Counted from the first letter of the stretch, positions 42,081 to 52,472 are shown. The stretch is DNA of 64,000 nt from JAGNHN01 sp964590645 (GCA_964590645.1 CAZPYJ010000019.1:1-64000); one strand, 5' to 3'. Translations and numbers: made by a program. Notes: generated by a model not told the origin, from the sequence alone.

Positions 42081-45000
42081 TCAGCGCGAAATGACCAACT
42101 TTCGGATTTCCTGCTGCCGTTGTTCGCCCAATCCGATTTCCAATACCAGCTGGTAAACCCCAGGAGAGAGATGACTCAACTCCAGTCGATTCAATTGCCC
42201 GGGCACAGCAAGGGGTATTTCGTGTATCAGCAGGCTGCGTCCAGCCATATCCATCAATAGAATACCGGCTTCTGTACCTTCCTTTCCATTATAGCGGATG
42301 AACAGCTGTCCTTCAGCGACAGGATTGGGATAAACATCCCATTTTGCAATGGATTGGGCCGGCAGTCCTGCAGGATACAGCATCGCAAACCAGGAATAGG
42401 CTTTGCCCTCCGGATCTGCCACTTCAGATCCGGGCAGGAGCTTCAGCTCCAGGTTCTCCGGCAGAGAATTCGAGAGGAGACTTCCTTCAAGGATGAGAAT
42501 GGGAGCCCCTGCCTGTATGAGGTTTTGTTGCAGGCTGAAGGTGGAAATACGCAGAATGCCGTTTTCAGCGCGCCAAATCACCTCGCCCAAGAAAGGAGCA
42601 GTAACATTGTGGATGCGGATAAGATGAGCGGGATAGGACAACGCAATGGAGACGGCGCCAAGCTGCCTTGCATCGCGACTCAAAAGGGGTATCCGTATGC
42701 TGTTGTCTGTGATCTCTGCCTGGCCTGGCAAGGGGTCAAGCTGGAGGAAAGGATGGCTCTTCTGCCCCAGGCTGTGCGAAGCATTCACATCACCCATACA
42801 TAAGGCAGGAATTTCCCATACCAGGCTGTCTTCTCCCGACACCATCAGTGCAGCAGTATCTGAATACCAGTCCCCGGCAGCGAAAGTGTCTATCTGTCCG
42901 ACATACCTGAGTTGCACCAGCATTGCATCATTGCTGTTGATATAACCGGAAGCATTCACATCGGCCGCGGCCAGGGCTGTGCCACTGAGCATCTCAATGC
43001 CGGTAAAATGCCTGGATATGAGCAGGGCATCAGTGGCATTGGCTCCCCCCCAGGCTAAATCCAGGTCGGGCTGCATTTGATAGGCTCCGTTCCGCAGGTT
43101 GAAGAGTTCAAAGCTTCCTCCGGGGCCACTCTGTCCTTCCCATATCAGCCTTCCGTCTTCATTCCTCAAGCTCAGGGGAATGCCGCTCATCCCTTCCTGT
43201 GCAAGATTATCATAATACAGTATTCCTGAAATATGTTGGGGGTAGAAATGCAGCATAAAGCGGTTTTTCTCTTGTCCTCCATTACTCAGGAACAGGAAGG
43301 GACTGTTTTGTTTCAGGTTGATCAAACTCCCATCCTGAAGATCTTCAAGGTATATGGCAACGCCTTCAGCAAAAGTAGACAGCTCAAGAAAATCCAGCAG
43401 GAAAGTGTCAGGGGATGGAGTGCGCACCCCCATTGGCACGCTCACGGCCTGGTGAAGCAGGGGCATTGCATTAATGGAAAAATACTCCAGATTCGGGGTA
43501 TCAATGAAGGTATAAATCTGTGGAACGGAGGGGACATTGGCAAAAAGTTTTCCTGCATCCCAGACAGGATCCACGCCCATCGTGGCCCCATCCACGAAAC
43601 GGACTACAGTTTCATCGCTGATCCCATTGGCGCTGATCCTGATCCGCAAGAGGTCAGCAATTTCCGAATCCTTTCCCTCTTTGTAGAATCCTACATTGCT
43701 GTGCACCCGTGCGCTGTTGTTAAGGGTAATGGAACCACTGCTTTGCCCCGGGCTAACCCTGACAAAGAACCCCTGTCCTTGCGGTATAATGCCCGTAGTT
43801 CCACCGGGAATACCTACACCTCCGGCATAGCTGGCATAGCCACCGGCTCCACCGTTGGCACTGGGATCCCAGAAATAAACAGCATTGCTTAAATTTTGCA
43901 GTACCACCCCCGGGGCATCCCAGTCGATGGCAGAATTATAAGGGTTCCCGATCAGGTTGAAGCCTTCCAGGCTGTCTACGACTGAAGGGGTACGGCTTAG
44001 GTTATCTATGGTGATCTGTCCGGTAATGGCATTGCGATGATAGTGCACTGTGGTATCCCCGGTCTGGCTGGAGTTGGACCAGATGGCATAGCCCTTGCCG
44101 GGTTCAAGAAGCACATCGGTAGGGACGATATAATTCCCCCAGTCTCCTTGCGGTTCTTCGTACTCCAGTAAAAAGAGCGAGAAATATTTGTAAGTGTATT
44201 CAGGATAGGCACGGGCCGCAATATAGTGCCAGCGATCGGCCGGAATGAACTGTTCAGCATAGATGTAGCTGGTACCCCGGATGATGCCCTTATCCAGCAG
44301 CGAAGCCGTTCCTGTGGCATCTGAACGCAGATTAAGCCTTCCGCTGAGCAGGATGGGACCGTGAACGGTCATACGGTCTGCAGGGGCCACATCCACGTGG
44401 GCACCAATATCGATATTCAACGACTTCATCTCTGCCAAGCCTGCCGAATTCATCTCAGGGTAATTGGGGCGGTTGCGGGGGATGAAGACCTCATCAGCAG
44501 GCCCGGGAACCACACCTGTACTCCAGTTGGAGCCGACATTCCAGTCGGTGTCGGTATCCCCTGTCCAGGCCAGATAACACTCATTCTCAGTGCGGATGAT
44601 CACATCATCCACATAATAGGTGGTCCAGGCTGACCCATAGCCTCCGTTGTATGAATAACCGTCGTACTGCCAGGCGAAATACACATTCCCACTATAGGAA
44701 CTCAGGTCAATCACCCTTTGCTGCCAGCTGAAAGCATTGTTGTAGTCGTGATTGTAGAGGAGGGTCCAGTTGGCATTATTGGGATCGCCGCTCCCGGAAT
44801 AATCGGAAGATATCCAGACCCGGTGGAAAGTCTGAGGATAGAAAACTGGGTGGGGATCTAAGTAGTCCCAGAATTCAAGCTCCCGGGTACCAACGGCACC
44901 CAGATTGACCTGGGGGCTGATCAGCCAGTCGTCATTTTGCACCCAACGGGTACGGTAGAACCGAGCGGAACGGTTCCCACTATGTGAGTTGGCCGTACTG

Positions 45001-46634
45001 ATCGTCCATTGTGCACTCCCGATCACACTGTATATCTGCCATCCAGATGGAGCAGATTCAAATCCCTCATTGATCACCGTATCCGACCCTGCTCCGGTAT
45101 TGGCAGGAGTCACAAACAGGTTTGAGGGTGGGGATTGATCTGCTGAGGATCCATAGCGCGCCACGACATAATACACCCTGCCTGAGTATCCTGCCAGGGT
45201 ATCTGTGTATGTCAGTGTTCCAGCGTCAACAGAGTCCAGCAAAGTGCCATTCTGGTAGATCAGATAGGCGGTGAGGGACTTGGGTGTGCTTTTCGTCTTC
45301 TGTTCCCCATCATTATGCGGCGTGGCCATCGGGTTGTAGGCGGGGAGCGGTTTGGCAAGCCCTGTGCTTTGGGCGCTGTCCGGATGTATCTTGCCAGGCT
45401 TGAAGGATGCAAGGGCGCCCGACTTGGCCGGATTTCCAATCCCGGCAGGCGTCGGTTTTGCCAGCATATTCTTACTGGAAGACTGCTGCACCAGGAAATC
45501 ATCCACAGCAAAAACAAAAGCATCATCCGACATACAACGGATAGCGATGTACACATCCTGTCCGGTGTATGCACTGAGGTCGAAGTCATATTCCGTCCAG
45601 CTCGTAGGAGCCTGTAGGTAATTGCCGGCAGAGATTTTTGTGAAATCAGCGGGGTTGGTTCCGGTGGTGGAAACCAGCACACTGAAGCGCTCCAGGCCAT
45701 ATAGATCTGCCACCGACTTTGCCTGGAAGCGCAGCTCTGCATCCACACTCAGGCTGATCTGGGGTGAGATGAGCCAGTCATCATTCGGGCACCAGTTTAT
45801 CCCCCAGAAATCGCAGGGAGGCACGGCAATGGCTGCAGCATATTTGCTTCCGCTGTATGGGTCATATTCACTTCCGACGGGCGGATTCACAATATTGGTC
45901 ACCTGAGAAGGATTGAAAATGATGTAAGCCATCTTCTCATATTCATTGGGATAATCAAATTCGGTGAGGCCGTATGTGATTTGATCATCTACATCCCTGA
46001 GGGTCCAGCTGCCGAAATTGGTGATGGTAAAGTCCGTATATCCTTCGAAATCTTCAAAGAACAGGGCGTTAATGGGTGCTTCCCATTGCAGGCTAACTTC
46101 CCCACATCCCGTAACCTGGGCACTCAGGTTGTTGGGCGGGTTAAGTGCAGTTCCCCCGGATTGAAGGCTAATGGTAGTACCCTGGAGATAATTCCCTTGG
46201 GAGTCAATGGTATAGATGGTATAATAATAGAGTGATCCGGGTGCCAGGTTTTCGTGCAGGACGGAGGAGCCGCCTCCTGTATAAAGTACCATCCCTCCGC
46301 CGGGGACAGGGTCACCATTGCTATAGGTGATGCCGTCTTCGGGGGTTCCCATTTGCGGACTGGTATTCACCACAATCAGCACCGGGTCGTTGTTGGCATT
46401 GGGCACCCAACTCAGGATAATCTCCTGTTCGGGATTGGCTGGGGAGAGTATGGCGTTGAACCCACTTGTCTTGGGTTTCTGCCAAACCGGGCTTTCGGTG
46501 TTTATCCCCAAGAAGGCACTCTCCTCTTGGGCATTAGACAATGGTGGAAACAGGATCAACACCATTGCAAAAAAATGCCAGGGAATGAACAGGAACTTGG
46601 ATCCACTGCAATCAGGCAGTCGATCCCAAAGCAT
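42081..46634 (-). CDS. T9SS type A multidomain surface protein with dockerin-like module (copy 1)
   Basis: About 1517 residues from the ATG at 46634; an ATG at 46652 is the alternative, and both keep the hydrophobic leader ending PPLSNAQ. Along the chain: fibronectin-like segments; two jelly-roll 'cleaved adhesin/choice-of-anchor J' modules (FFEDFEGYTDFTITNFGSW and INEGFESAPSGWQIYS), each followed by WLISPQ; a G8-like or right-handed beta section (TWNVGSNWSTG, NIDIGAHVDV); a conserved IPQGQGFFVRV block; a dockerin-like calcium module (NATDALLISRHF, AADVNASGYINSNDAM); a cohesin-like segment; and a T9SS type A domain (WDVYPNPVAEGQLFIRY ... IRKLVISR). Predicted surface adhesin. Paralogous to the next gene. 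Confidence 0.85.
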   Translation of the reverse strand: MLWDRLPDCSGSKFLFIPWHFFAMVLILFPPLSNAQEESAFLGINTESPVWQKPKTSGFNAILSPANPEQEIILSWVPNANNDPVLIVVNTSPQMGTPEDGITYSNGDPVPGGGMVLYTGGGSSVLHENLAPGSLYYYTIYTIDSQGNYLQGTTISLQSGGTALNPPNNLSAQVTGCGEVSLQWEAPINALFFEDFEGYTDFTITNFGSWTLRDVDDQITYGLTEFDYPNEYEKMAYIIFNPSQVTNIVNPPVGSEYDPYSGSKYAAAIAVPPCDFWGINWCPNDDWLISPQISLSVDAELRFQAKSVADLYGLERFSVLVSTTGTNPADFTKISAGNYLQAPTSWTEYDFDLSAYTGQDVYIAIRCMSDDAFVFAVDDFLVQQSSSKNMLAKPTPAGIGNPAKSGALASFKPGKIHPDSAQSTGLAKPLPAYNPMATPHNDGEQKTKSTPKSLTAYLIYQNGTLLDSVDAGTLTYTDTLAGYSGRVYYVVARYGSSADQSPPSNLFVTPANTGAGSDTVINEGFESAPSGWQIYSVIGSAQWTISTANSHSGNRSARFYRTRWVQNDDWLISPQVNLGAVGTRELEFWDYLDPHPVFYPQTFHRVWISSDYSGSGDPNNANWTLLYNHDYNNAFSWQQRVIDLSSYSGNVYFAWQYDGYSYNGGYGSAWTTYYVDDVIIRTENECYLAWTGDTDTDWNVGSNWSTGVVPGPADEVFIPRNRPNYPEMNSAGLAEMKSLNIDIGAHVDVAPADRMTVHGPILLSGRLNLRSDATGTASLLDKGIIRGTSYIYAEQFIPADRWHYIAARAYPEYTYKYFSLFLLEYEEPQGDWGNYIVPTDVLLEPGKGYAIWSNSSQTGDTTVHYHRNAITGQITIDNLSRTPSVVDSLEGFNLIGNPYNSAIDWDAPGVVLQNLSNAVYFWDPSANGGAGGYASYAGGVGIPGGTTGIIPQGQGFFVRVSPGQSSGSITLNNSARVHSNVGFYKEGKDSEIADLLRIRISANGISDETVVRFVDGATMGVDPVWDAGKLFANVPSVPQIYTFIDTPNLEYFSINAMPLLHQAVSVPMGVRTPSPDTFLLDFLELSTFAEGVAIYLEDLQDGSLINLKQNSPFLFLSNGGQEKNRFMLHFYPQHISGILYYDNLAQEGMSGIPLSLRNEDGRLIWEGQSGPGGSFELFNLRNGAYQMQPDLDLAWGGANATDALLISRHFTGIEMLSGTALAAADVNASGYINSNDAMLVQLRYVGQIDTFAAGDWYSDTAALMVSGEDSLVWEIPALCMGDVNASHSLGQKSHPFLQLDPLPGQAEITDNSIRIPLLSRDARQLGAVSIALSYPAHLIRIHNVTAPFLGEVIWRAENGILRISTFSLQQNLIQAGAPILILEGSLLSNSLPENLELKLLPGSEVADPEGKAYSWFAMLYPAGLPAQSIAKWDVYPNPVAEGQLFIRYNGKEGTEAGILLMDMAGRSLLIHEIPLAVPGQLNRLELSHLSPGVYQLVLEIGLGEQRQQEIRKLVISR

Positions 46635-46847
46635 TATACCAGGTTTCGTCATAAGAATCCGAACATTAAACAACCGCACTGCAAATATGCACTAAACTAC
46701 TGACAATAGTCTTAAAGCACAGCAAGATACGAAAATTTAACGTACCAGATCGCAGAAGGTTCGTAAGGAGGATAAAAAATCCACCTATGCCCCAGCCTCC
46801 AGTTTTTTGGACAAAGCAGTTGCATTTTGATTAAGGAAAGTCCGGGC

Positions 46848-49800
46848 TCACTCCAGGATGATCAGATCGCCGTATTGGACAGCTTCATTTTCTCTTTCCG
46901 GAATCAGACTGAGCACATATCTTCCAGGCTTCATTCCCTGCAGTACAATACGCTGTTCAAGCCTGCCCTTGTCGGCTTGGCTGTCCCAGCTTTTCACCAG
47001 GCTGCCTTTCATATCGCGGATCTCTATCCGGATGCGCTGTGTACTGCCAAAGTATGCTGTCAGGAAGCTGTGGCTTGCAGCCGGGTTGGGAAACAAGCTG
47101 AGGGCCGGACTGCCTTCATCTTCGCCCAACTGTGGGGATAAGAGCCGGAAATTCGGGATCACTGTGCCATCCGGGCTGGCGGCTTCCGAGCCTCCTTCCA
47201 CGATGATGTCCCCCCTGCTTCCCCGGGGGATATCGGCTGAGAGCATCAGCAGGGGATCGCCTTCTTTCACCTTCAGTCCTTCAAGGCTGAACCAGCTTAG
47301 ACGGAGGAGATTATCTTCCTGATGAAAGATGACCTTATCGCTGCTTCCAACAAGGGTGAGGTGATCCACACTCAGCGTTTCAGGCAAGCGAAGAATGAGA
47401 GAAAGCGCACCCAGTGCACAATCCTGTCCTGCAGACAGGATAATATCCTGCTTCCTGTTCCGGTCTGTTTTCAGCCTTCCCTGGCTGAGCATTTCTACCC
47501 GTCCCTGGAGCTTGGCATTGGTTCCGGAACCATTTACATCGCCCTTGCAGAGAGCAGGAACCAGCCATTTCCAGGCCTGGTTTCCATTGATGGAGTAGTG
47601 GCTTTCCGCACTAATCCAATCCTCTCCATTGAAGGAGTTGGTCATTCCCACGAAACGCTTCTGGATGGCCAGGGCATCGGCCGTATTGACATATCCGCTG
47701 CCATCCACATCCGCGGCCATCTGACGTACCGGACTGAGGTTCTCAAGTCCGACGAAGGCGCGCGCTGCCAGCAGGGCATCCGTGGCATTGCTGCCTATCC
47801 ACGGGAGTCCCTGGAAATTGAACTGAGCCTGATAAAGGCCGTCAGGAAGGTCCCCGATCCGGAAAACCCCATTGTTCCCGCTAATGCGGTTGAACGCGGC
47901 GTTCGGATTGGCGTTTCCTTGTGCCATACTCACTCCCACGCCGGGAATCGGACGGGCGCTGTCGCCATCGTATGCCACCAGGGCTTCCAGACTGGATGGA
48001 TAGATGTGCAGCATAAAGCGCTGGAGCGGATGGGAGGTGTCGCCATAAAATACGTAGTCTGGCACCTGGTGAAAATCGATCAGGCTGTCGAGCAACAAAT
48101 CTTCCAATATGAACAGACAATTGGTGTGGAAACTATGTAATTGATTGGGTCCCAAAGTAAAGTTTCCTGCCTGCCCTGCATAAAAGCCCAGGGGGATGCT
48201 GACACTGTCTTCAAGGGCCGGATGGGTATTGATAGACAACATCAGGGGTGGAACATCCTCGGAGTAGGAGAAAATCTGAGGCACATCTGGCTGTGAGGAC
48301 ATTAGTTTGAAGGCATCCGAATTGTTTTCGTATAAGGGAGAGGCTGCTCCCTGAAAACGGATGGCAGTCTGATCCTGGCGGTTGTTTCCGCTCACCTTAA
48401 GGTGAAGCAGGTTGGGCTGCTGGCCGGGATTGCTGCCCTTATGCCATTTTTTATCGCTGTGAATACGGGCCTGGTCCGTGACGGAAAAGGTTCCGTTTTG
48501 TACGGCTTTAACAAAGAATCCTTGTCCGGGGGGAATCTCTCCCGTTACCCCTTCAGGAATCCCCACGCCCTGACCCAGATAGACTGTATTGAGGCCGCTG
48601 ACGGGATCCCAAAGGTAGAGGGCTCCGGTGGTTGCAGATTTGTCCCATCCTGCCGAATCCCAATGGAGGGCAGAAGGATAGGGATTCCCAACCAGGTTCC
48701 ATCCATCCTTTTGCGGGTCTCCGGCGAAGCTGGAATTGGTAATCTGTATCGATTTAGCACCAGTATTGGGTCTGCCTCCAAACCAGACGGTGGTATCGCC
48801 CATCGGAGGATTGGTAGCGGAACTCCAAACACCGTATCCTTTCATTATGTCCAGAGGGACATCCAGGGGTACAATGTATTCACCCCAGCCATTTTGCGCT
48901 TCCAGAAAAGGGATAAGGAAAAGCGACAGATAGGTCTTGGATAATCCTTCGACAACCGGGGATGAAGTATAATGCCATTTCTCCTGGCTGACCCATTGCT
49001 CGATGTAGGCGGTCCCATTCCCGCTGATGCCGGCTTTATCAATAAAACTTCCCGTACTTGCTGAGTCAGAGTAAATTACCATATTGTACTGCCCGTCCAT
49101 ATAGAGGGTATCGTAGCTGGTGAGGGTGCTTTGCGGGGTGATGACGAAATAGGCATTGTCCTCTACTTTCAGGATATTGGACTCTGCGTCTCCATAGATA
49201 AAGGGATAGCGTGGCCGTCCATTGGGTATGAGGCCGACTTTACGTCGCGTAGGGTGCCCGTTCGTCCAGTCATCGTTTTCAAACCACAGATTGGTCTGGT
49301 TTCCAAGCCAGACCGTTCCTTCTTCTCCGTACAAACTAAAATCCAGGATGCGTCCGATACGGTTTTTATTGGGATTGATATAGTGGATGTAGATCCGGGT
49401 TTCTCCCTGTATGGCCGGATTGTATTCCGGTGAAAAGAGAAAGGCATCTTCTATCCGGATATGAAAATGAAGAAGCTTCTGTGCCCCCATTGCGTCCGGG
49501 AGCTTCTCATAATGCAGATGATAGGAGTTGAGGCTGTCCTGAAGGTAAATATCAAGCCAACCGTGGCCATCGGCCCAGAAATCCAGCACAAAGGTCTGAA
49601 GCTTCCCAAAGTCAATGGGGGGAGAGAGCATCCAGGCTCCGAGTTTATTCACATAATACCATTTCAAACCCAGGAAGTGATCCCCGGGATAGAACTGGGG
49701 ATCGGGGTCATAGACCTGATCCACCTGGAAGCCGGTCCAGCCCGCCGCCTGCGCATCCGCCCAGGTTTGGCCTGTAGTGCCGTTGAAAGTGTTCAGATAG

Positions 49801-49898
49801 ACAATGGTATCCGGAGATTGGGCGTAGGTTTTCAGCGGGATACAAGTGCAGAAAAAGCCAAGTGCCATCAGTGTGGCAAGGGTATTCATCCATTTCAT
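46848..49898 (-). CDS. T9SS type A multidomain surface protein with dockerin-like module (copy 2)
   Basis: A 1016-residue secreted protein. Leader ~1-27 (PLKTYAQ); a jelly-roll N-terminal domain (DTIVYLNTFNGTTGQTWAD); the same beta section, YIEQWVSQEKWHYTSSPVV and GVGIPEGVTGEIPPGQGFF blocks as its neighbour; a dockerin-like module (IGSNATDALLAARAFVG, AADVDGSGYVNTADAL); a cohesin-like segment (LGALSLILRLPETLSVDHL); and a T9SS type A domain (LSLFPNPAASHSFL ... YGDLIILE). It looks like a shorter paralogue of the 1517-residue protein, 213 nt apart and on the same strand; both may result from tandem duplication. Function unknown. Confidence 0.85.
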   Translation of the reverse strand: MKWMNTLATLMALGFFCTCIPLKTYAQSPDTIVYLNTFNGTTGQTWADAQAAGWTGFQVDQVYDPDPQFYPGDHFLGLKWYYVNKLGAWMLSPPIDFGKLQTFVLDFWADGHGWLDIYLQDSLNSYHLHYEKLPDAMGAQKLLHFHIRIEDAFLFSPEYNPAIQGETRIYIHYINPNKNRIGRILDFSLYGEEGTVWLGNQTNLWFENDDWTNGHPTRRKVGLIPNGRPRYPFIYGDAESNILKVEDNAYFVITPQSTLTSYDTLYMDGQYNMVIYSDSASTGSFIDKAGISGNGTAYIEQWVSQEKWHYTSSPVVEGLSKTYLSLFLIPFLEAQNGWGEYIVPLDVPLDIMKGYGVWSSATNPPMGDTTVWFGGRPNTGAKSIQITNSSFAGDPQKDGWNLVGNPYPSALHWDSAGWDKSATTGALYLWDPVSGLNTVYLGQGVGIPEGVTGEIPPGQGFFVKAVQNGTFSVTDQARIHSDKKWHKGSNPGQQPNLLHLKVSGNNRQDQTAIRFQGAASPLYENNSDAFKLMSSQPDVPQIFSYSEDVPPLMLSINTHPALEDSVSIPLGFYAGQAGNFTLGPNQLHSFHTNCLFILEDLLLDSLIDFHQVPDYVFYGDTSHPLQRFMLHIYPSSLEALVAYDGDSARPIPGVGVSMAQGNANPNAAFNRISGNNGVFRIGDLPDGLYQAQFNFQGLPWIGSNATDALLAARAFVGLENLSPVRQMAADVDGSGYVNTADALAIQKRFVGMTNSFNGEDWISAESHYSINGNQAWKWLVPALCKGDVNGSGTNAKLQGRVEMLSQGRLKTDRNRKQDIILSAGQDCALGALSLILRLPETLSVDHLTLVGSSDKVIFHQEDNLLRLSWFSLEGLKVKEGDPLLMLSADIPRGSRGDIIVEGGSEAASPDGTVIPNFRLLSPQLGEDEGSPALSLFPNPAASHSFLTAYFGSTQRIRIEIRDMKGSLVKSWDSQADKGRLEQRIVLQGMKPGRYVLSLIPERENEAVQYGDLIILE

Positions 49899-50066
49899 CG
49901 CGTGCGTAGTGTAGAGTTAAAGGCGCTAATTTACAAAAGATTCCATCCTTATGCAAATCTATGCCACCAGGCAGAAAATGCCGGTAATGCGCAATGGGAG
50001 ATACAGGCTGTCAAAATAAATGTTGCACCCCTGACCAAGCGGCTCAGACAGCTCTTGAGGTAACTT

Positions 50067-51308
50067 CTACAAATCCTCCGGCAGCACTACCGGGAAATCA
50101 TATTCAAAATCGGTATAACGCGGATACCGAAGTATTTTTGAAAGGAAATCAGTATATGGTTCGGTGAAGCTGAACGTATTTGAGTCATAATAGATTTCCG
50201 GGAGCGGTTTGTTGCCAATGTCGCCCATATCGATGGAAGTGGAATTAAATTCTTCCAATTCAGGGTAGTCCACAATTTTTGACATTACCGGCATCCGTCC
50301 GTATTCTTCACGCAGCAGCAGGTCCACTACCTTGTCGGCCAGGGTCATTGTCAACCTGCGGTCATATTTGCGGCACATTCCGCCCCTTGCATAATACCCG
50401 CTGATCTGGGCACGGGCCTCAATGCCGGTCCTGCGGCTGATTTCGGAAGCGATGACCCCTGAGATACCACCAAAACGGGGATGCCCGTATTCATCCACTT
50501 CACTGCTGGCATATACCACATCCAGTTTTTGCTTGGCCTCGTCATACCACCTCACCCCTTCTGAAACAGGAATGATCAGCGACCTTTTGGGGTGGTTCAT
50601 ATACATTTCCTTCACCTTCTCAAAGAAGAAGTCCTTTCGTTCTTTGGTCATTTCAACTTCCGGGATGAGCCCCATCTGGGCGCCTCCGAAAAGCGCGGTT
50701 CCGGTAAGCCATCCGGCATCTCTTCCCATCACTTCCAGCACCAGGATTCTGTGATGCGACTCAGCCGTGGTCTTCAGCCGGGCGGCAAACTCGGCGATGG
50801 CTTTGGCGGCAGAGGGGAATCCGGGGCAAAGCACGGCTTCCGTTTCTATGCCATTGTGTGAATGCATTGAGCGGGTACGCAGGTCATTGTCGATGGTTTT
50901 CGGATAGCCGATCACCGGGATCCCTTCGGTTTCATAAAGGCGCTTGGCCGCCCCATTGGTGTCGTCGCCTCCAATGGTGACCAGCACATCGATCTTATAT
51001 CTTTTCAGGTTCTCCAAAACCTGGGGAACGCGGCTTTCCGGATTTTTTTTGGAAGGGAAGGGGTTGGTACGGCTACTGCTCAATGCCGTTCCCCCATACC
51101 ATCCATCGTAGGCTTGATTAGTGAGATCCACCACATCTCCTTGTCCAAGCAATCCTTTCCATCCATATCGTATGCCCAGCACCCGATAGCCCAGCATCGC
51201 CGCCCTGTTGCGCACTGATTCTATGCTGGAGTTGATGGCCGGGGTGTCACCGCCTCCGGAAAGGATCGCCAGGGTTTTCCCCTTGAAAAGCTTGTGTTCC
51301 TGTTTCAT
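50067..51308 (-). CDS. pfp: 6-phosphofructokinase, probably pyrophosphate-dependent
   Basis: A 413-residue phosphofructokinase. The phosphate donor site reads GGDDTNGA (Asp116 where ATP enzymes have Gly) and the next block reads PKTIDND (Lys137 where ATP enzymes have Gly); this Asp/Lys pair is the known signature of PPi-dependent enzymes. The first loop is SGGGDTPAINS, and VMGRDAGWLTG and the fructose-6-phosphate motif AQISGYYARGGMC are present. PPi use makes the step reversible and saves ATP. It has its own promoter candidate and follows the dehydrogenase gene by 72 nt. Confidence 0.88.
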   Translation of the reverse strand: MKQEHKLFKGKTLAILSGGGDTPAINSSIESVRNRAAMLGYRVLGIRYGWKGLLGQGDVVDLTNQAYDGWYGGTALSSSRTNPFPSKKNPESRVPQVLENLKRYKIDVLVTIGGDDTNGAAKRLYETEGIPVIGYPKTIDNDLRTRSMHSHNGIETEAVLCPGFPSAAKAIAEFAARLKTTAESHHRILVLEVMGRDAGWLTGTALFGGAQMGLIPEVEMTKERKDFFFEKVKEMYMNHPKRSLIIPVSEGVRWYDEAKQKLDVVYASSEVDEYGHPRFGGISGVIASEISRRTGIEARAQISGYYARGGMCRKYDRRLTMTLADKVVDLLLREEYGRMPVMSKIVDYPELEEFNSTSIDMGDIGNKPLPEIYYDSNTFSFTEPYTDFLSKILRYPRYTDFEYDFPVVLPEDL

Positions 51309-51328
51309 ATCGAGAAATTTATTTGCGA

Positions 51329-51336
51329 CAAAAATA
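51329..51336 (-). promoter_or_regulatory. Candidate -7 promoter element of the phosphofructokinase
   Basis: TATTTTTG on the minus strand, 20 nt before the ATG at 51308. A TTG lies 21 nt further upstream, the usual -33 spacing, making this one of the better promoter candidates. Confidence 0.55.
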
Positions 51337-51380
51337 GAATCTTTTTTTTGTTGAAGACAAGCCTTGGGCGAGCAGGGAAA

Positions 51381-52340
51381 TCAGGACTCCTTTTGCGGGA
51401 GTGCAAGGATTTTTTGCAATAATACCGAAGCCAGTTTTTCCAGGGATTCGTATGTCCATCCGGCAACGTGCGGACTGAGGAGTACCTTTTCAGATTGTAT
51501 CAGCGATGTAAAATCCTCCGGATAGGCGGAGGCATCCAGTCCTTCCAGCGACTTCTTTTCATATTCCAGCACATCCAGGCCGGCAGCCTGCAGCTTGCCT
51601 GCATCCAGGGCCTCCAGCAGTGCCCGTGTTTCAACCACCGGACCGCGGCTGGTGTTGAGCAGCCATAGGGGCTTGCGAAATCGCGCCAGGTAATCGCGGT
51701 TCACCAGGTAATGGGTTTCATCTGTAAGCGGAACGTGGAGGCTGAGGATATCGCTTTCTTCAAACACCTGATCCATCTGAGCCTCCTGTACATAATCATC
51801 AGAGAAGCCGCTTTTATACTTGTCGTAGGCAAGCACGCGGGCTTCAAATCCACGGAGCCGTTGTGCAAACGCACTGCCGGTGTTGCCATAGCCTATGATG
51901 GATATCGTTTTCCCCTTGATCTCGCTTCCCCTGTTTGCCTCCCGCCGCCACAGCCCATCCCGAACTTCCCTGTCCCCCCGTTTCAGATGGTTCATTATCG
52001 ACAATAAAAGACCCAGGGCGTGTTCCCCTACCGCATCGCGATTGCCCTCAGGGGCGTTCAGGCAATGGATCCCTCTCTTTCGTGCATATTCCGCATCAAT
52101 GTTTTCCATCCCCGATCCCAGTCTGCCGATAAAACGCAAACGAGGGGCGGCATCCATCAGCCGGGCATCCACCGGAATGCGTGATCTTACGATGATCCCT
52201 TCGGCCTCCCCAAGCTGGTGCAGTACTTGCTCGCAGGAAAGGTGAGAGGCCTGAATGCATTGATAACCCGCCTCTTGCAAGCCCATCTCCAGCAAGGGAT
52301 GTGCTGTGTCAAGAAAAAAAATGATGCCTTTATTATTCAT
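51381..52340 (-). CDS. D-2-hydroxyacid dehydrogenase (3-phosphoglycerate dehydrogenase-like)
   Basis: A 319-residue NAD-dependent dehydrogenase. The dinucleotide motif IIGYGNTGSAFAQRL, the catalytic Arg in NTSRGPVVET, Glu following, and His in SPHVAGWTYES are present. There is no C-terminal ACT regulatory domain, so it is a short-form enzyme. Phosphoglycerate, hydroxypyruvate or another 2-hydroxyacid could be the substrate. It has its own promoter candidate 20 nt upstream. Confidence 0.88.
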   Translation of the reverse strand: MNNKGIIFFLDTAHPLLEMGLQEAGYQCIQASHLSCEQVLHQLGEAEGIIVRSRIPVDARLMDAAPRLRFIGRLGSGMENIDAEYARKRGIHCLNAPEGNRDAVGEHALGLLLSIMNHLKRGDREVRDGLWRREANRGSEIKGKTISIIGYGNTGSAFAQRLRGFEARVLAYDKYKSGFSDDYVQEAQMDQVFEESDILSLHVPLTDETHYLVNRDYLARFRKPLWLLNTSRGPVVETRALLEALDAGKLQAAGLDVLEYEKKSLEGLDASAYPEDFTSLIQSEKVLLSPHVAGWTYESLEKLASVLLQKILALPQKES

Positions 52341-52360
52341 TTCTTTGCCCTACCTTGCCG

Positions 52361-52368
52361 CAAATGTA
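52361..52368 (-). promoter_or_regulatory. Candidate -7 promoter element of the 2-hydroxyacid dehydrogenase
   Basis: TACATTTG on the minus strand, 20 nt before the ATG at 52340. Confidence 0.5.
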
Positions 52369-52472
52369 CGCATCCCATCCGTGAGGAGCGCGGCTTACAG
52401 GAAACAATAGTGGGAAACAGGATATTTGTCGGACAAGAGATAAATCTGTAATTTCGGCCCTCTTAAATAAAG

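Noticed and set aside
42081..49898. The two dockerin-bearing proteins as cellulosome components.
   Set aside because: No glycoside hydrolase domain or scaffoldin is nearby, and dockerin-like modules are common in T9SS surface proteins.
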